Source of the DNA: Bin87 sp963665395
Lineage (GTDB): Bacteria; Chloroflexota; Dehalococcoidia; Lucifugimonadales; UBA3495
Direction: 5' to 3'
Length of the DNA: 64,000 bases
Assembly: GCA_963665395.2 (NCBI GenBank)
Contig: OY762251.1
Location: 1,302,001 to 1,366,000 of the forward strand
The position numbers and the translations under genes were made by a program. Below are positions 34,221-42,389 of the stretch, one piece after another (the stretch's first letter is position 1; each line of letters begins with the position of its first letter). The notes beneath the pieces are model-generated. The model ran no database searches. It had not been told where the DNA came from and was given only the letters and a program-made list of their open reading frames with translations.

Positions 34221-34875
34221 CGTGGCTATCTCACGACTGTGGATAGCCACGTGCCTGTTCCTCTTCGCCCTCGCTTGCGCTACCGACCCGGCCCCAATGG
34301 CGGAGTCGACTGCCACAGTTGCCGCCATCCCAACGACCGCTGCGCCGCCGCCAACCGTTACGGCAACCCCGGAGCCGACCCCGTTGCCCACAGCCGCGCC
34401 AACTCCGATGCCCACCCTGGCTCCGACGGCTACTCCCGCTCCGACGTCAACGCCGGAGCCAACCCCGACGCCCAACGTCCCCCTGGTTCGCATCGGCAAC
34501 ACCGTCTATGTCGTTGACCTGGCCTTAACCCCCGAGGAGCGGGCGCAGGGGTTGTCGGGCCGTCCGTCCCTGGACGCCGACCGGGCCATGCTCTTCGTCT
34601 ATGAGCGGGAGGGCCCCCTCTGGTTCTGGATGCCGGATATGCACTTCCCCCTGGACATGGTGTGGATCAGGGCGGACTGCACCGTGGCCGGCGTCACCGC
34701 CGACGTGCCCAACCCGCCCCCGGACACGCCCCGCGACCGGCTGCCGCACTATGATTCCAGCGGTCCCGTCCGTTTCGTCCTCGAAATCAACGCCGGTCAG
34801 GCGAAAACCCACGGCATTACCCCCGGCAGTCCGGTGGAGTTCGCCGGAACAATCGCCGGACAATGGGGCTGCTGA
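34201..34875 (+). CDS. DUF192 lipoprotein with Thr/Pro-rich linker
   Basis: 224 aa. The N-terminus ending LFLFALAC is a lipoprotein signal (Cys near residue 26). A Pro/Thr/Ala-rich low-complexity linker follows, with TATPEPTPLPTAAPTPMPT-type units (residues about 30-90). The DUF192 domain then begins at LVRIGNTVYVVDLALTPEER with QGLSGRPSLDADRAMLFVY and FWMPDMHFPLDMVWIRAD. The first codons (MVSLSNH) come from a dispersed repeat, so a GTG at 34222 (VAISRLWIATC) may be the true start. Exported, lipid-anchored; function unknown. Confidence 0.78.
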   Translation: MVSLSNHVAISRLWIATCLFLFALACATDPAPMAESTATVAAIPTTAAPPPTVTATPEPTPLPTAAPTPMPTLAPTATPAPTSTPEPTPTPNVPLVRIGNTVYVVDLALTPEERAQGLSGRPSLDADRAMLFVYEREGPLWFWMPDMHFPLDMVWIRADCTVAGVTADVPNPPPDTPRDRLPHYDSSGPVRFVLEINAGQAKTHGITPGSPVEFAGTIAGQWGC

Positions 34876-34893
34876 CTCGCACGCCATTCCACC

Positions 34894-34986
34894 TGTCATT
34901 GCGAGGAGCGCAGTGACGTGGCAATCTCGCCAGCATAGGAAACATCGCCCAAGCGACGAGATTGCCACGCTACGCTCGCAATGACA
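34894..34986 (+). repeat. X/Y palindromic element, copy 9 (X1 left)
   Basis: TGTCATTGCGAGGAGCGCAG at left, CGCTACGCTCGCAATGACA at right. Located between the DUF192 and PfkB genes. Confidence 0.85.
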
Positions 34987-35035
34987 TAGTGGGCACGCGC
35001 CAATACATACACTCCCATCCAAAGGAATACCACCA

Positions 35036-36016
35036 ATGCAAATCCTGGTATCCGGCTCTCTGGCCATCGACCGCATCATGACCTTCAACGGGCGTTTCGG
35101 CGATCACATCGTCCCGGAGCGCATCCACCAGATCAATCTCAGTTTCACGGTGGACGGTTTCAACGCCTACTTCGGCGGCACCGCCGGCAACATCGCTTAC
35201 TCCCTGGCCATGCTGGGCCAGCAGCCCCGTCTCATCGCCGCCATCGGTTCCGACTATCGAGACTACTTCACCTGGCTGGGCGAGAACGGCATCGCCACCG
35301 ACGACATCCGCATCGTCAACGAGGAAGCCACCGCGTCGGCCTTCATCGTCACCGACCTGTCCGACAACCAGATTACCGGCTTCAATCCCGGCGCGATGAA
35401 GCACGCCGCCGGCTTCGACTTCAGCCAGCTCGATCCCGCCGCCGCCATCAACATCGTCGGCCCCGGCAACCTGACCGACATGGCGAACTTCACCGCCGAC
35501 GCCGTTGACGCCGGCATCTACACCATTTTCGACCCAGGCCAGTCCCTGCCCGTCTGGGACGGCGACGGCCTGGCCGATTGCATCGGCAAAGCCCACCTGC
35601 TGGTCGCCAACGACTATGAGATGGCCCTGATTGGCGAGAAGGTCGGCCGGGACGAGGCGGGCCTGCTGGAACTGGCCGGCGCGTTGGTGATCACCCTGGG
35701 CGAGCGGGGCGTCCGCGTCGTCACCGCCGAGGGTGAAAGGCTGGCGCCGCCGGTGCGCACCGACAACGTGGTGGATCCCACCGGCGCCGGGGACGCCTTC
35801 CGCGGCGGCCTCATCCTGGGCCTGGTCAACCCGGTATCCGCCGCCCACGCCAACCCGGGCGGTTCTTTCAGCAACATCACCCTGCGCCAGCTGGAGCGCG
35901 CCGCCCAAATCGGCTCCGCCTGCGCCCACTTCGCCATCCAGCAGCCGGGGACGCAGGAATACCGCTACACCCGGGAGGAACTGGACGCGGCGCTGGAACG
36001 GGCTTATGGAGGGTGA
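35036..36016 (+). CDS. PfkB family carbohydrate/nucleoside kinase
   Basis: 326 aa. N-terminal GSLAIDRIMTFNGRFGDHIV, GGTAGNIAYSLAMLGQQPRL (the glycine-pair substrate motif) and DPTGAGDAFRGGLILG near residue 246 with the catalytic Asp in GAGD. HLLVANDYEMALIGEK and VITLGERGVRVV are conserved. In this subfamily (adenosine/ribokinase-like) an Mg-ATP-dependent phosphorylation of a sugar or nucleoside hydroxyl is expected; adenosine kinase is one possibility. No sugar operon is adjacent. Two inverted repeats follow the stop. Confidence 0.87.
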   Translation: MQILVSGSLAIDRIMTFNGRFGDHIVPERIHQINLSFTVDGFNAYFGGTAGNIAYSLAMLGQQPRLIAAIGSDYRDYFTWLGENGIATDDIRIVNEEATASAFIVTDLSDNQITGFNPGAMKHAAGFDFSQLDPAAAINIVGPGNLTDMANFTADAVDAGIYTIFDPGQSLPVWDGDGLADCIGKAHLLVANDYEMALIGEKVGRDEAGLLELAGALVITLGERGVRVVTAEGERLAPPVRTDNVVDPTGAGDAFRGGLILGLVNPVSAAHANPGGSFSNITLRQLERAAQIGSACAHFAIQQPGTQEYRYTREELDAALERAYGG

Positions 36017-36024
36017 CCTGCACG

Positions 36025-36166
36025 AGCTGTATCTACTCTAAATATTCGTTTAGAGTAGATACAGCTTCCAAATTCCGTTTCCCGTCAGTATTGGTCCAGC
36101 CTCTAAAGGCTGCGGTCATTGCAGCTACTCTAAACTACTCTAAAGGTTCGTTTAGAGTAGATACAG
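36025..36166. repeat. TTTAGAGTAGATACAG inverted repeats
   Basis: 36025-36066 is a perfect 18-bp inverted repeat around TATTCG: AGCTGTATCTACTCTAAA and its complement. 36135-36160 is CTACTCTAAA-GGTTCG-TTTAGAGTAG followed by ATACAG; an extra CAGCTACTCTAAA half lies at 36122-36134. AT-rich compared with the surroundings. Convergent genes flank the stretch, so terminator or operator roles are both possible. Confidence 0.75.
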
Positions 36167-36190
36167 TTGGGTTCCTCTGCTTGTCCGGGT

Positions 36191-37606
36191 TCAGCCGGAC
36201 TGCCCAGTGGTCCAGTAAGCCCGTGGGTCTGTGGGACTGTTGCCAACGCGCCGCACCAGTCCCCGTGATTCCAACAGTCGTAAGTTGCGCAGAACTACCG
36301 GGCGTGAGTGGTCGCTCAGACGGACTAATTCGCCAGTGCCGGAACGGCCGATCAGCGAAATTTGCTGGAACAGATCGCGAGCCACCCTCGGCAGACCCGC
36401 CAGTTCCCTGGGGCCAACCACCTCTCCCAGCAAAGTAACCAGCGTTACGCCGACCGACTGCTGTACCACTGGACGTTGTCTTCCGCTGGACTCCATTATT
36501 GTGACCATCCGGCGCAGCCCTTCGCCCAACTCCTGTCCATAGGATAGTTCGGTCATCACCCGCGCGATGCGTGGGTTGCGAGCAAATCGCCTTACATCCA
36601 GCAAGTCTCCAAGAGTAATTATGCCCGGAAATTGACCGGGGCTGGATACTTCCACTCGGTCGTCAAACACCGTTACCCGGGTGTGGTCGCCAAAGACGCT
36701 GTAAGAGCGGTGTAGCACCGCGTTGACCACTGCCTCCAGCCACACTTCCTCGGGCACAATACCGAACCATCCGAAGCGGCCATCCGGGCCTAGGGAGCGG
36801 CGCTTCGGAATGGCTTCATCTATAGCGGCTCGGGCCGCGTCAATTTGCTCCGGCAGCGTGCCTTCGCAGCGCACGTCGCTAACCAGGTTCTGCTCCGTGC
36901 CGTACCGCCGCTCCGTGCCGGCGTATTTCAGGACCCGGACGTAGCCCGACGGGTTCGCCCACTGCGGAAACGTACCGAACAGCAGTTGCCCGGCAATGCA
37001 CAACCTTCCATCAGCATCAACCAGTTCCCGAGCCTGCAACAGCCGTTGCGGGTCGGAATGCCCCACCTGCCGGGCGTATTGGGCGATGGCCTCTTGGTCA
37101 ACATCCGCTTCGCCGGACACCTTCGCCGGCGTAGCCTCGAAAGTGGAATCGCTCCGGTCATAATGCAACTCAATGCGCTTTTCAAAGCTCAGGCGGCGAT
37201 TTTCGTCTCCAATCCGCAGGAAAACCTCATCCCGCACGGTGGTATGCACCTGACGGCCCGGCGGCAGCTGGATGATGAACAGGTGGTCGGTGTCGCCCCG
37301 GCAGTTGACCGCCGGCAGCAGTTCCACGGTGTAACGAACCGGCGGCGTCGTGAAATCAACCCCGGCCTGCCGCCAGTCGTTTTGCGCCGCCGGCCGGTCG
37401 TCAACTCCCTCGCAGATGCCGCCGGACAGGCCGAGGACAATCAATCCTCCCTCGGCGTTGGCCATGGCCACGAGGGTTTCGGCCAGTTCGCGCGGCGCGA
37501 TGCGGGCGCTTTTGCGGTCAAACCACTGGCCTTCCGGCTCTGCCAGCAACCGCTCGGTCGCTTCAGCCTGCGACATGGCCCGCAGGTTTTCAATGGGCGG
37601 CAGCAT
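36191..37606 (-). CDS. AlbA_2 (Schlafen-like) domain / ATP-binding regulator protein
   Basis: 471 aa from the ATG at 37606. N-terminal AlbA_2 domain: QWFDRKSARIAPRELAETLV and ANAEGGLIVLGLSGGICEGV, then PPGRQVHTTVRDEVFLRIGD. The middle has HATPase-like EEVWLEAVVNAVLHRSYSVF and VEVSSPGQFPGIITLGDLLD, as in the HATPase_c_4 regulators. The C-terminus (RSGTGELVRLSDHSRPVVLR, LLESRGLVRRVG) resembles a winged helix. Such proteins are predicted transcriptional or stress regulators with no defined ligand. A putative repeat-type operator lies past its 3' end. Confidence 0.82.
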   Translation of the reverse strand: MLPPIENLRAMSQAEATERLLAEPEGQWFDRKSARIAPRELAETLVAMANAEGGLIVLGLSGGICEGVDDRPAAQNDWRQAGVDFTTPPVRYTVELLPAVNCRGDTDHLFIIQLPPGRQVHTTVRDEVFLRIGDENRRLSFEKRIELHYDRSDSTFEATPAKVSGEADVDQEAIAQYARQVGHSDPQRLLQARELVDADGRLCIAGQLLFGTFPQWANPSGYVRVLKYAGTERRYGTEQNLVSDVRCEGTLPEQIDAARAAIDEAIPKRRSLGPDGRFGWFGIVPEEVWLEAVVNAVLHRSYSVFGDHTRVTVFDDRVEVSSPGQFPGIITLGDLLDVRRFARNPRIARVMTELSYGQELGEGLRRMVTIMESSGRQRPVVQQSVGVTLVTLLGEVVGPRELAGLPRVARDLFQQISLIGRSGTGELVRLSDHSRPVVLRNLRLLESRGLVRRVGNSPTDPRAYWTTGQSG

Positions 37607-37659
37607 AATGTCAATATAGCACACGCCAATTCCCGGTCATCCGGCGCGCCCACAGCCAC

Positions 37660-37685
37660 CCAATCCGGCAAATCCTGCTTCTGAC
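37660..37685. repeat. AGCAGGATT-type repeat end (relic)
   Basis: CCAATCCGGCAAATCCTGCT then TCTGAC, the same end as 11689-11800. Single-ended copy. Confidence 0.6.
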
Positions 37686-37699
37686 GTTCCGCCGTCCGC

Positions 37700-37705
37700 T
37701 ATAAT
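37700..37705 (+). promoter_or_regulatory. Consensus TATAAT -10 before the aminotransferase gene
   Basis: A perfect TATAAT 38 bases upstream of the ATG at 37744. No convincing -35 at 17 bases; the relic repeat occupies that space. Confidence 0.35.
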
Positions 37706-37743
37706 AATGCCCTACTGACCTTTACCACCACGGAGCGCCCGCC

Positions 37744-38928
37744 ATGCCCATTTCCCAATACGTCAGCCGTTCCATGGAAGAGGGCGGCTGGATCCGCCGG
37801 ATGTTCGAGGTGGGCATCGCCCTCAAGGCCCAGTTTGGCGAGGACAACGTCTTCGACCTCTCACTGGGCAACCCCATCATGGAGCCGCCGGAGGAGTTCC
37901 ACGCCGAGCTGCGGCGCATTGCCGAAGCGCCGATGCCGGGCATGCACCGCTATATGCCCAACGCCGGCTATCCCGAAACCCGCCAGGCCGTGGCCGATAC
38001 CCTGTCCGCCGAAACCGGCCTGTCCTTCGGAGTGGGCGACATCCTGATGACCTGCGGGGCGGCTGGCGCGGCCAACGTGACCCTGCGCACCATCCTCAAC
38101 GCCGGCGACGAAGTGATCATTCTCTCGCCCTTCTTCGGCGAATACGTCTATTACATCCAGAACCACCAGGGCGCGCCGGTCATCGTGCCCACCAACGCCG
38201 AGTTCGGCCTGGACCTGGACGCCATCGACGCCGCCATCACGCCGCGCACCCGGGCCGTCATGATCAACGCGCCCAACAACCCGTCGGGCGTGGTCTATCC
38301 CGCCGCGGACATTGCCGCCCTGGCCGACCTGCTCACCCGGGCCGAGGCGAGGCACGGGTCCGAAATCTTCATCATCAGCGACGAACCCTACCGCCGCATC
38401 ATCTACGACGGGCTGGTCTATCCCCAGGTATTCCCTCACTATGAGCGCACCATCGTGGTCAACTCCCACGCCAAGGACCTGGGACTGCCCGGCGAGCGCA
38501 TCGGGCACATCGCCATCCATCCCGATTACGCCGGCAAGGCCGAGCTGTTCGACGGCATGGTGTTCTGCAACCGGGTGCTGGGCTTCGTCAACGCGCCGGC
38601 CCTGATGCAGCACGTGGTTCGCGCCGTGCAGGATGCCTCCGTGGACGTGGGCGAGTACCAGCGCAAGCGGGATTTCCTCTACGACAACCTCACCGAAATG
38701 GGCTACTCGGTGGTCAAGCCCCAGGGCGCGTTCTACCTGTTCCCGCGCTCCCCGTTGGCAGACGACGAGGCGTTTGTGGCGGCGTTGCAGGAGTACAACG
38801 TGCTGGTGGTGCCGGGCAAGGGGTTCGGAACCCCCGGATACTTCCGCATCTCCTACTGCCTGGAGGATAGCGTGCTGGAGGGGGCGATGGACGGGTTTTC
38901 CCGCGCCGCTGAACAGTACCTGCGCTAG
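37744..38928 (+). CDS. Class I/II pyridoxal-phosphate aminotransferase
   Basis: 394 aa. LSLGNPIMEPPEEF, RYMPNAGYPETRQAVADTLS, TCGAAGAANVTLRTILNAGD, INAPNNPSGVVYP, ISDEPYRRIIYDG and the lysine in VNSHAKDLGLPGERIGH near residue 244. GYFRISYCLEDSVL holds the substrate-carboxylate Arg. Transfers amino groups between an amino acid and a 2-oxo acid; subfamily and substrate not assignable (aspartate/alanine-type likely). The stop overlaps the stop of the convergent Uma2 gene by 3 bases. A TATAAT box is upstream. Confidence 0.9.
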   Translation: MPISQYVSRSMEEGGWIRRMFEVGIALKAQFGEDNVFDLSLGNPIMEPPEEFHAELRRIAEAPMPGMHRYMPNAGYPETRQAVADTLSAETGLSFGVGDILMTCGAAGAANVTLRTILNAGDEVIILSPFFGEYVYYIQNHQGAPVIVPTNAEFGLDLDAIDAAITPRTRAVMINAPNNPSGVVYPAADIAALADLLTRAEARHGSEIFIISDEPYRRIIYDGLVYPQVFPHYERTIVVNSHAKDLGLPGERIGHIAIHPDYAGKAELFDGMVFCNRVLGFVNAPALMQHVVRAVQDASVDVGEYQRKRDFLYDNLTEMGYSVVKPQGAFYLFPRSPLADDEAFVAALQEYNVLVVPGKGFGTPGYFRISYCLEDSVLEGAMDGFSRAAEQYLR

Positions 38929-39524
38929 TCGTCGGGCAAAGCAGCACCCCGAATGAGGGCGAAAATCGGGCCCAAGTCGATGGAGACGCCTGGCATCGCG
39001 TCCGAAGTCAGAACATCGTCGGGGCCGTACACCCTCTCCAAAATCATCGTCGTGCCGTCGCCGACGTACTTGGATACTGTTTTGGCGGGGAGGTCAGCCA
39101 TCCAGGCTTCACGGACGCCGTTGCGGCCGTACACCGGCAGCTTGACGTTGAAGTCGCGCCGGCGCGTGGATTCGGACAGCACTTCCACCACCACGTCGGG
39201 CGCGCCTGTTACCCCTCGGTTGCCAATGATATTCCGTCGGCCGCTTGACACGAACAGCAAATCGGGCTGAAAGGTGTTGTGCTCGTCAATATAAACGTCG
39301 AACGCCGGAATGCGGGTTTCCCCGAGACCGAGCGCCCTGGTTTGTGTCCGCACTTCGATGTAGAGTTCTCCAATAAACACTTGGTGCGCGTCGTTGGCCC
39401 CGGCCATTTTGACGAGTTCTCCCTCGATGAGTTGATAACGCACGCCGCGATGCGACGGCGGGGTCAGCCTCATGTAGTCCGCCCCGGTCAACTTGGTCCT
39501 TGGTTTCGCTTTGGGCTGCGTCAT
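38925..39524 (-). CDS. Uma2 family endonuclease-fold protein, tandem copy A
   Basis: 199 aa. YQLIEGELVKMAG, FQPDLLFVSSGRR (acid), APDVVVEVLSESTRRRDFNV (Glu) and KLPVYGRNGVREAWMADLPA. Closely related to the next gene: a stretch of about 100 bases in the middle of the two genes is identical except for one base. AGGAGG precedes the ATG. The pair probably arose by tandem duplication with later gene conversion. Role unknown. Confidence 0.88.
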   Translation of the reverse strand: MTQPKAKPRTKLTGADYMRLTPPSHRGVRYQLIEGELVKMAGANDAHQVFIGELYIEVRTQTRALGLGETRIPAFDVYIDEHNTFQPDLLFVSSGRRNIIGNRGVTGAPDVVVEVLSESTRRRDFNVKLPVYGRNGVREAWMADLPAKTVSKYVGDGTTMILERVYGPDDVLTSDAMPGVSIDLGPIFALIRGAALPDD

Positions 39525-39559
39525 GATGTTTGCCCTCCTGGATATGGGTTCGTGGACGG

Positions 39560-40147
39560 CTAATCGGCGTGGCGGACGCGGGCGAATATGGGAGCCAGGT
39601 CGATGGCGACGCCGGGCATCGCGTCGGAAGTCAGCACGTCACCGGGGCCGTACACCCTCTCCAAAATCATCGTTTGCCCGTCGCCGACGTACTTGGATAC
39701 TGTTTCGGCGGGGAGGTCAGCCATCCAGGCTTCACGGACGCCGTTGCGGCCGTACACCGGCAGCTTGACGTTGAAGTCGCGCTGCCTTGTGGATTCGGAC
39801 AGCACTTCTACGACCACGTCGGGCGCGCCGGTTATGCCGTGGCCATCAAAGATATGCCGCCGCTCGTTGGATACGAACAGCAAATCGGGCTGAAAAGTAT
39901 TGTGCTCATCGATAGCCACGTCGTAGGGCGAGATCCTGATTTCGAAGGCGCCATCCGAACCGATTTGCGACCGCGCAACGAAGTACAGTTCGCCGATAAA
40001 CACCTGGTGCGGGTCGTTGGGGCCGGCCATCTCAATCAGTTCTCCCTCGATGAGCTGGAAGCGCCGGCCGCGGTGGCTGGGCGGTGTCAGCGCCATGTAG
40101 TCCGCCCCGGTCAGTTTGGTTCGGGGTTTTTGCGTCGGTTGCGTCAT
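39560..40147 (-). CDS. Uma2 family endonuclease-fold protein, tandem copy B
   Basis: 195 aa from the ATG at 40147 (a GTG at 40159 would add four residues). Same order of motifs as copy A: QLIEGELIEMAGPNDPHQVF, FQPDLLFVSNERRH, VEVLSESTRQRDFNVKLPVY. The copy A start is 36 bases past its stop. The N-terminal TQPTQKPRTKLTGADYMALT corresponds to copy A TQPKAKPRTKLTGADYMRLT. Confidence 0.88.
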   Translation of the reverse strand: MTQPTQKPRTKLTGADYMALTPPSHRGRRFQLIEGELIEMAGPNDPHQVFIGELYFVARSQIGSDGAFEIRISPYDVAIDEHNTFQPDLLFVSNERRHIFDGHGITGAPDVVVEVLSESTRQRDFNVKLPVYGRNGVREAWMADLPAETVSKYVGDGQTMILERVYGPGDVLTSDAMPGVAIDLAPIFARVRHAD

Positions 40148-40159
40148 AGATAGCCTCAC

Positions 40160-41293
40160 TTACGGCCAGCCCGCGTTGGCTTCCCGCGAGGGCAGGCGGA
40201 CCGTGGCGTCGCCCCGTGTCGTCACCTGCTGGCGCTGGTTTTCGCCCCAGATGTCCATGTCAACGAGGCGCTCGCCGTCTTCGACGCGCTTGCCGGTTAT
40301 CTTGCCCTTGCACCAGGTGGTATCGCCCACCACGTTGAAGCGGCGCAGTTCGACATGCATCCGCTTCAGAAAGCCGTCGTCGCCCATCCAGTTGGTGAGC
40401 AGGTTGCCCATCCAGCAGCACCGTTGGCAGCCGTAGTCATACGCCCCCGGCAGGCCGGCCGACTCCGCCGCTTCCTGGATGTCGTGGACGCGGATGATGG
40501 CTTCCTGCGCCCCGGTGTTGGGGTCGGTGAACCCCCAGGACGGATGCCGCAGCATTTCCCGCAGCTGGATGCCGTGGCTGATGCCGCCGATGCAGCCGGC
40601 CACGAAGGCGGTGATGTCGCCATGGCTCAGGGGGCCTTTGACCACGGGCGTCAGCTCGTCGCCCACCTGCACGTCCTCGAACCAGCGGGGGTTGTTGCCG
40701 CGGATTTCCTCGTTGAGCACCGCATCCTGGATGACGGCCAGCTCGTCCCGGGAGTATTGGTACGGCTCAAAGGTATATTTCTGCCGCTCCCGGGCCGCGC
40801 TGCGCTCGGCGCGGATCTGCCAGCCCTTGGTCTTGGCGATGGTATCCCCGCGCTGGTTGTAGTAGTGGGTGACGCTGGACTGGATGATGATGCGGCCGGC
40901 GAACTCGCTTTCCTTCTCCTCAAGGCCGGTGAACTGCTCCTGCACGCTGATCTCGTCGCCCAGGTAAATGGGGCGATACCATTCCCAATCGTTGCCGGCG
41001 TGGAACCCGTGGACGCCGGGCAGCCCGCCGGTGCGCCCGGAGCACCAATAGACGCTGTACAGGAAGCACGGCGGCGCGATGATGGTTCCGTACTTGCTGG
41101 TCTGGGCGTAGGAGCGATCCCAATAAAGCGGGTTGGGATCGCCGATGCCCTGGCAGAAGTGCCGGATGGCGCTGCGGGAAGCATCCTCGTTGAACAGCCC
41201 CACGCCGTACTGCCGGGGCCGGTTGAACGATCCCACCCGGCGGCGCAGCCGCTCCAGTCCTTCCTCCGTAATCCGGCCCGATTCCAGCACCAT
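40160..41293 (-). CDS. MaoC-like double hot-dog hydratase family protein
   Basis: 377 aa. Two hot-dog halves: DASRSAIRHFCQGIGDPNPL and YGTIIAPPCFLYSVYW in the first, DVQVGDELTPVVKGPLSHGD in the second. FSN: RWFEDVQVGDELTP and AFVAGCIGGISHGIQLREML are typical of FAS1-like dehydratase or MaoC enzymes that hydrate enoyl-CoA. GGAGGGAA precedes the ATG. It stands at the head of a minus-strand block with the deacetylase-fold genes; 46 bases separate it from the next gene. Enoyl-CoA hydration is inferred, substrate open. Confidence 0.78.
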   Translation of the reverse strand: MVLESGRITEEGLERLRRRVGSFNRPRQYGVGLFNEDASRSAIRHFCQGIGDPNPLYWDRSYAQTSKYGTIIAPPCFLYSVYWCSGRTGGLPGVHGFHAGNDWEWYRPIYLGDEISVQEQFTGLEEKESEFAGRIIIQSSVTHYYNQRGDTIAKTKGWQIRAERSAARERQKYTFEPYQYSRDELAVIQDAVLNEEIRGNNPRWFEDVQVGDELTPVVKGPLSHGDITAFVAGCIGGISHGIQLREMLRHPSWGFTDPNTGAQEAIIRVHDIQEAAESAGLPGAYDYGCQRCCWMGNLLTNWMGDDGFLKRMHVELRRFNVVGDTTWCKGKITGKRVEDGERLVDMDIWGENQRQQVTTRGDATVRLPSREANAGWP

Positions 41294-41339
41294 AATGCGG
41301 TTCCCTCCGGTGGTAGTGTGATGAAGCTGCCAGTACGAC

Positions 41340-42254
41340 CTACGCCGTGGGCGGATTGCGCCGGTACCAGTCCACGATCTCCGCGCCGGTGGCGGCCCAC
41401 ACGCCGCCCCGGCGCATGATGCGGCCCAGGGCTCGGTCCAGGTAGCCGATGCGGAAGGGTTGGCCGATGAGCCAGGGATGCAGGTTCAGCGCCATCAGAC
41501 GCCCGTTCTGCTGGCCGTCCTCGTACAGGGTTTCAAAGCTCTCTTCGACGAGCTGTTGGTACCGCCCGATGACCACCCTGCGGTCCCAGAGGGCGGAAAT
41601 ATCATCCAGTTCCCACATCACGGGCAGGGTGAACAGCTCCCCGTGAGGGCTGTGCAGGGGGTAGGGCTGCTCGTCGTTGACCCAATCGCAGACGTAGCTG
41701 ATGCCGGCCTCGGACAACAGTTGCGGAGTGCGGGCCGACTCGCCGTATTCCGGCCCCAGCCAGCCGGCCGGCGCGCTGCCGGTGACGCGGGTGAGGGCGG
41801 CCACCGATTGGCTGATGTACTCGCGCTCGGCGTCCTCGGACATATTGCTGCTTATCATGCGCGACAGGGATACGCCGTGGCCGATGATTTCGGCGCCGGC
41901 GTCCTGGCAATGGCGCACCAGGTAGGGATAGTTTTCGGCGGTCATGGCGTCCATTGCGACCGTCGCCTTGATCCCATGCCGCGTCAGCGTATCCAGGACG
42001 CGGAAGATGCCCACGCGATGCCCGTATTCCCGGTGGGACAGGCGGGCGTAGTCCGGGAAGCCCCGGGCGCTGAGGCCGCCGGCGAAGGGCGTGGTGAAAC
42101 TGTCGGCCGGCGGGTCCCATTCCGGGTGTTCGAGGTTGACGATGACGCACAGGGCAACCCGCGCGTTGTCGGGCCAGCGCAGGATTCCCCTCTTGTTGAA
42201 GGGCGACCAGTCGTAATGCTCGTGGTCCATGCCGAAGCGCCGTTCTGCGGGCAT
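41340..42254 (-). CDS. Polysaccharide-deacetylase-fold hydrolase (allantoinase PuuE-like), copy 1
   Basis: 304 aa. NodB-fold marks: RVALCVIVNLEHPEWDP, SHREYGHRVGIFRVLDTLTR, IKATVAMDAMTAENYPYLVR, AEIIGHGVSLSRMISSNMSE and LGPEYGESARTPQLLSEAGI, with a His in LNLHPWLIGQPFRIGYLDRA. This pattern fits PuuE-type proteins that act on cyclic amides or allantoin-like compounds rather than on chitin; metal-ligand residues differ from classical deacetylases. GAGGAG precedes the ATG. Paralogue of the gene at 42390. Confidence 0.82.
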   Translation of the reverse strand: MPAERRFGMDHEHYDWSPFNKRGILRWPDNARVALCVIVNLEHPEWDPPADSFTTPFAGGLSARGFPDYARLSHREYGHRVGIFRVLDTLTRHGIKATVAMDAMTAENYPYLVRHCQDAGAEIIGHGVSLSRMISSNMSEDAEREYISQSVAALTRVTGSAPAGWLGPEYGESARTPQLLSEAGISYVCDWVNDEQPYPLHSPHGELFTLPVMWELDDISALWDRRVVIGRYQQLVEESFETLYEDGQQNGRLMALNLHPWLIGQPFRIGYLDRALGRIMRRGGVWAATGAEIVDWYRRNPPTA

Positions 42255-42280
42255 ATTTTCATCTCCTCATCGGATACGGA

Positions 42281-42364
42281 TGTCATTGCGAGCGTAGCGT
42301 AGCAATCTCGTCGCCGCCGCTGCCGCAACGAGATTGCCACGTCGCTACGCTCCTCGCAATGACA
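42281..42364 (-). repeat. X/Y palindromic element, copy 10 (X1 right)
   Basis: TGTCATTGCGAGCGTAGCG at left, CGTCGCTACGCTCCTCGCAA at right. It separates the two deacetylase-fold genes. Confidence 0.85.
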
Positions 42365-42389
42365 GAGGTTGTATCGCCGTACTGCCGTA

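Noticed and set aside
34183..34222. MVSLSNH as the natural N-terminus of the DUF192 lipoprotein and of the ImmA/IrrE gene
   Set aside because: The same codons come from a 26-bp dispersed repeat in opposite orientations; better starts lie just downstream.
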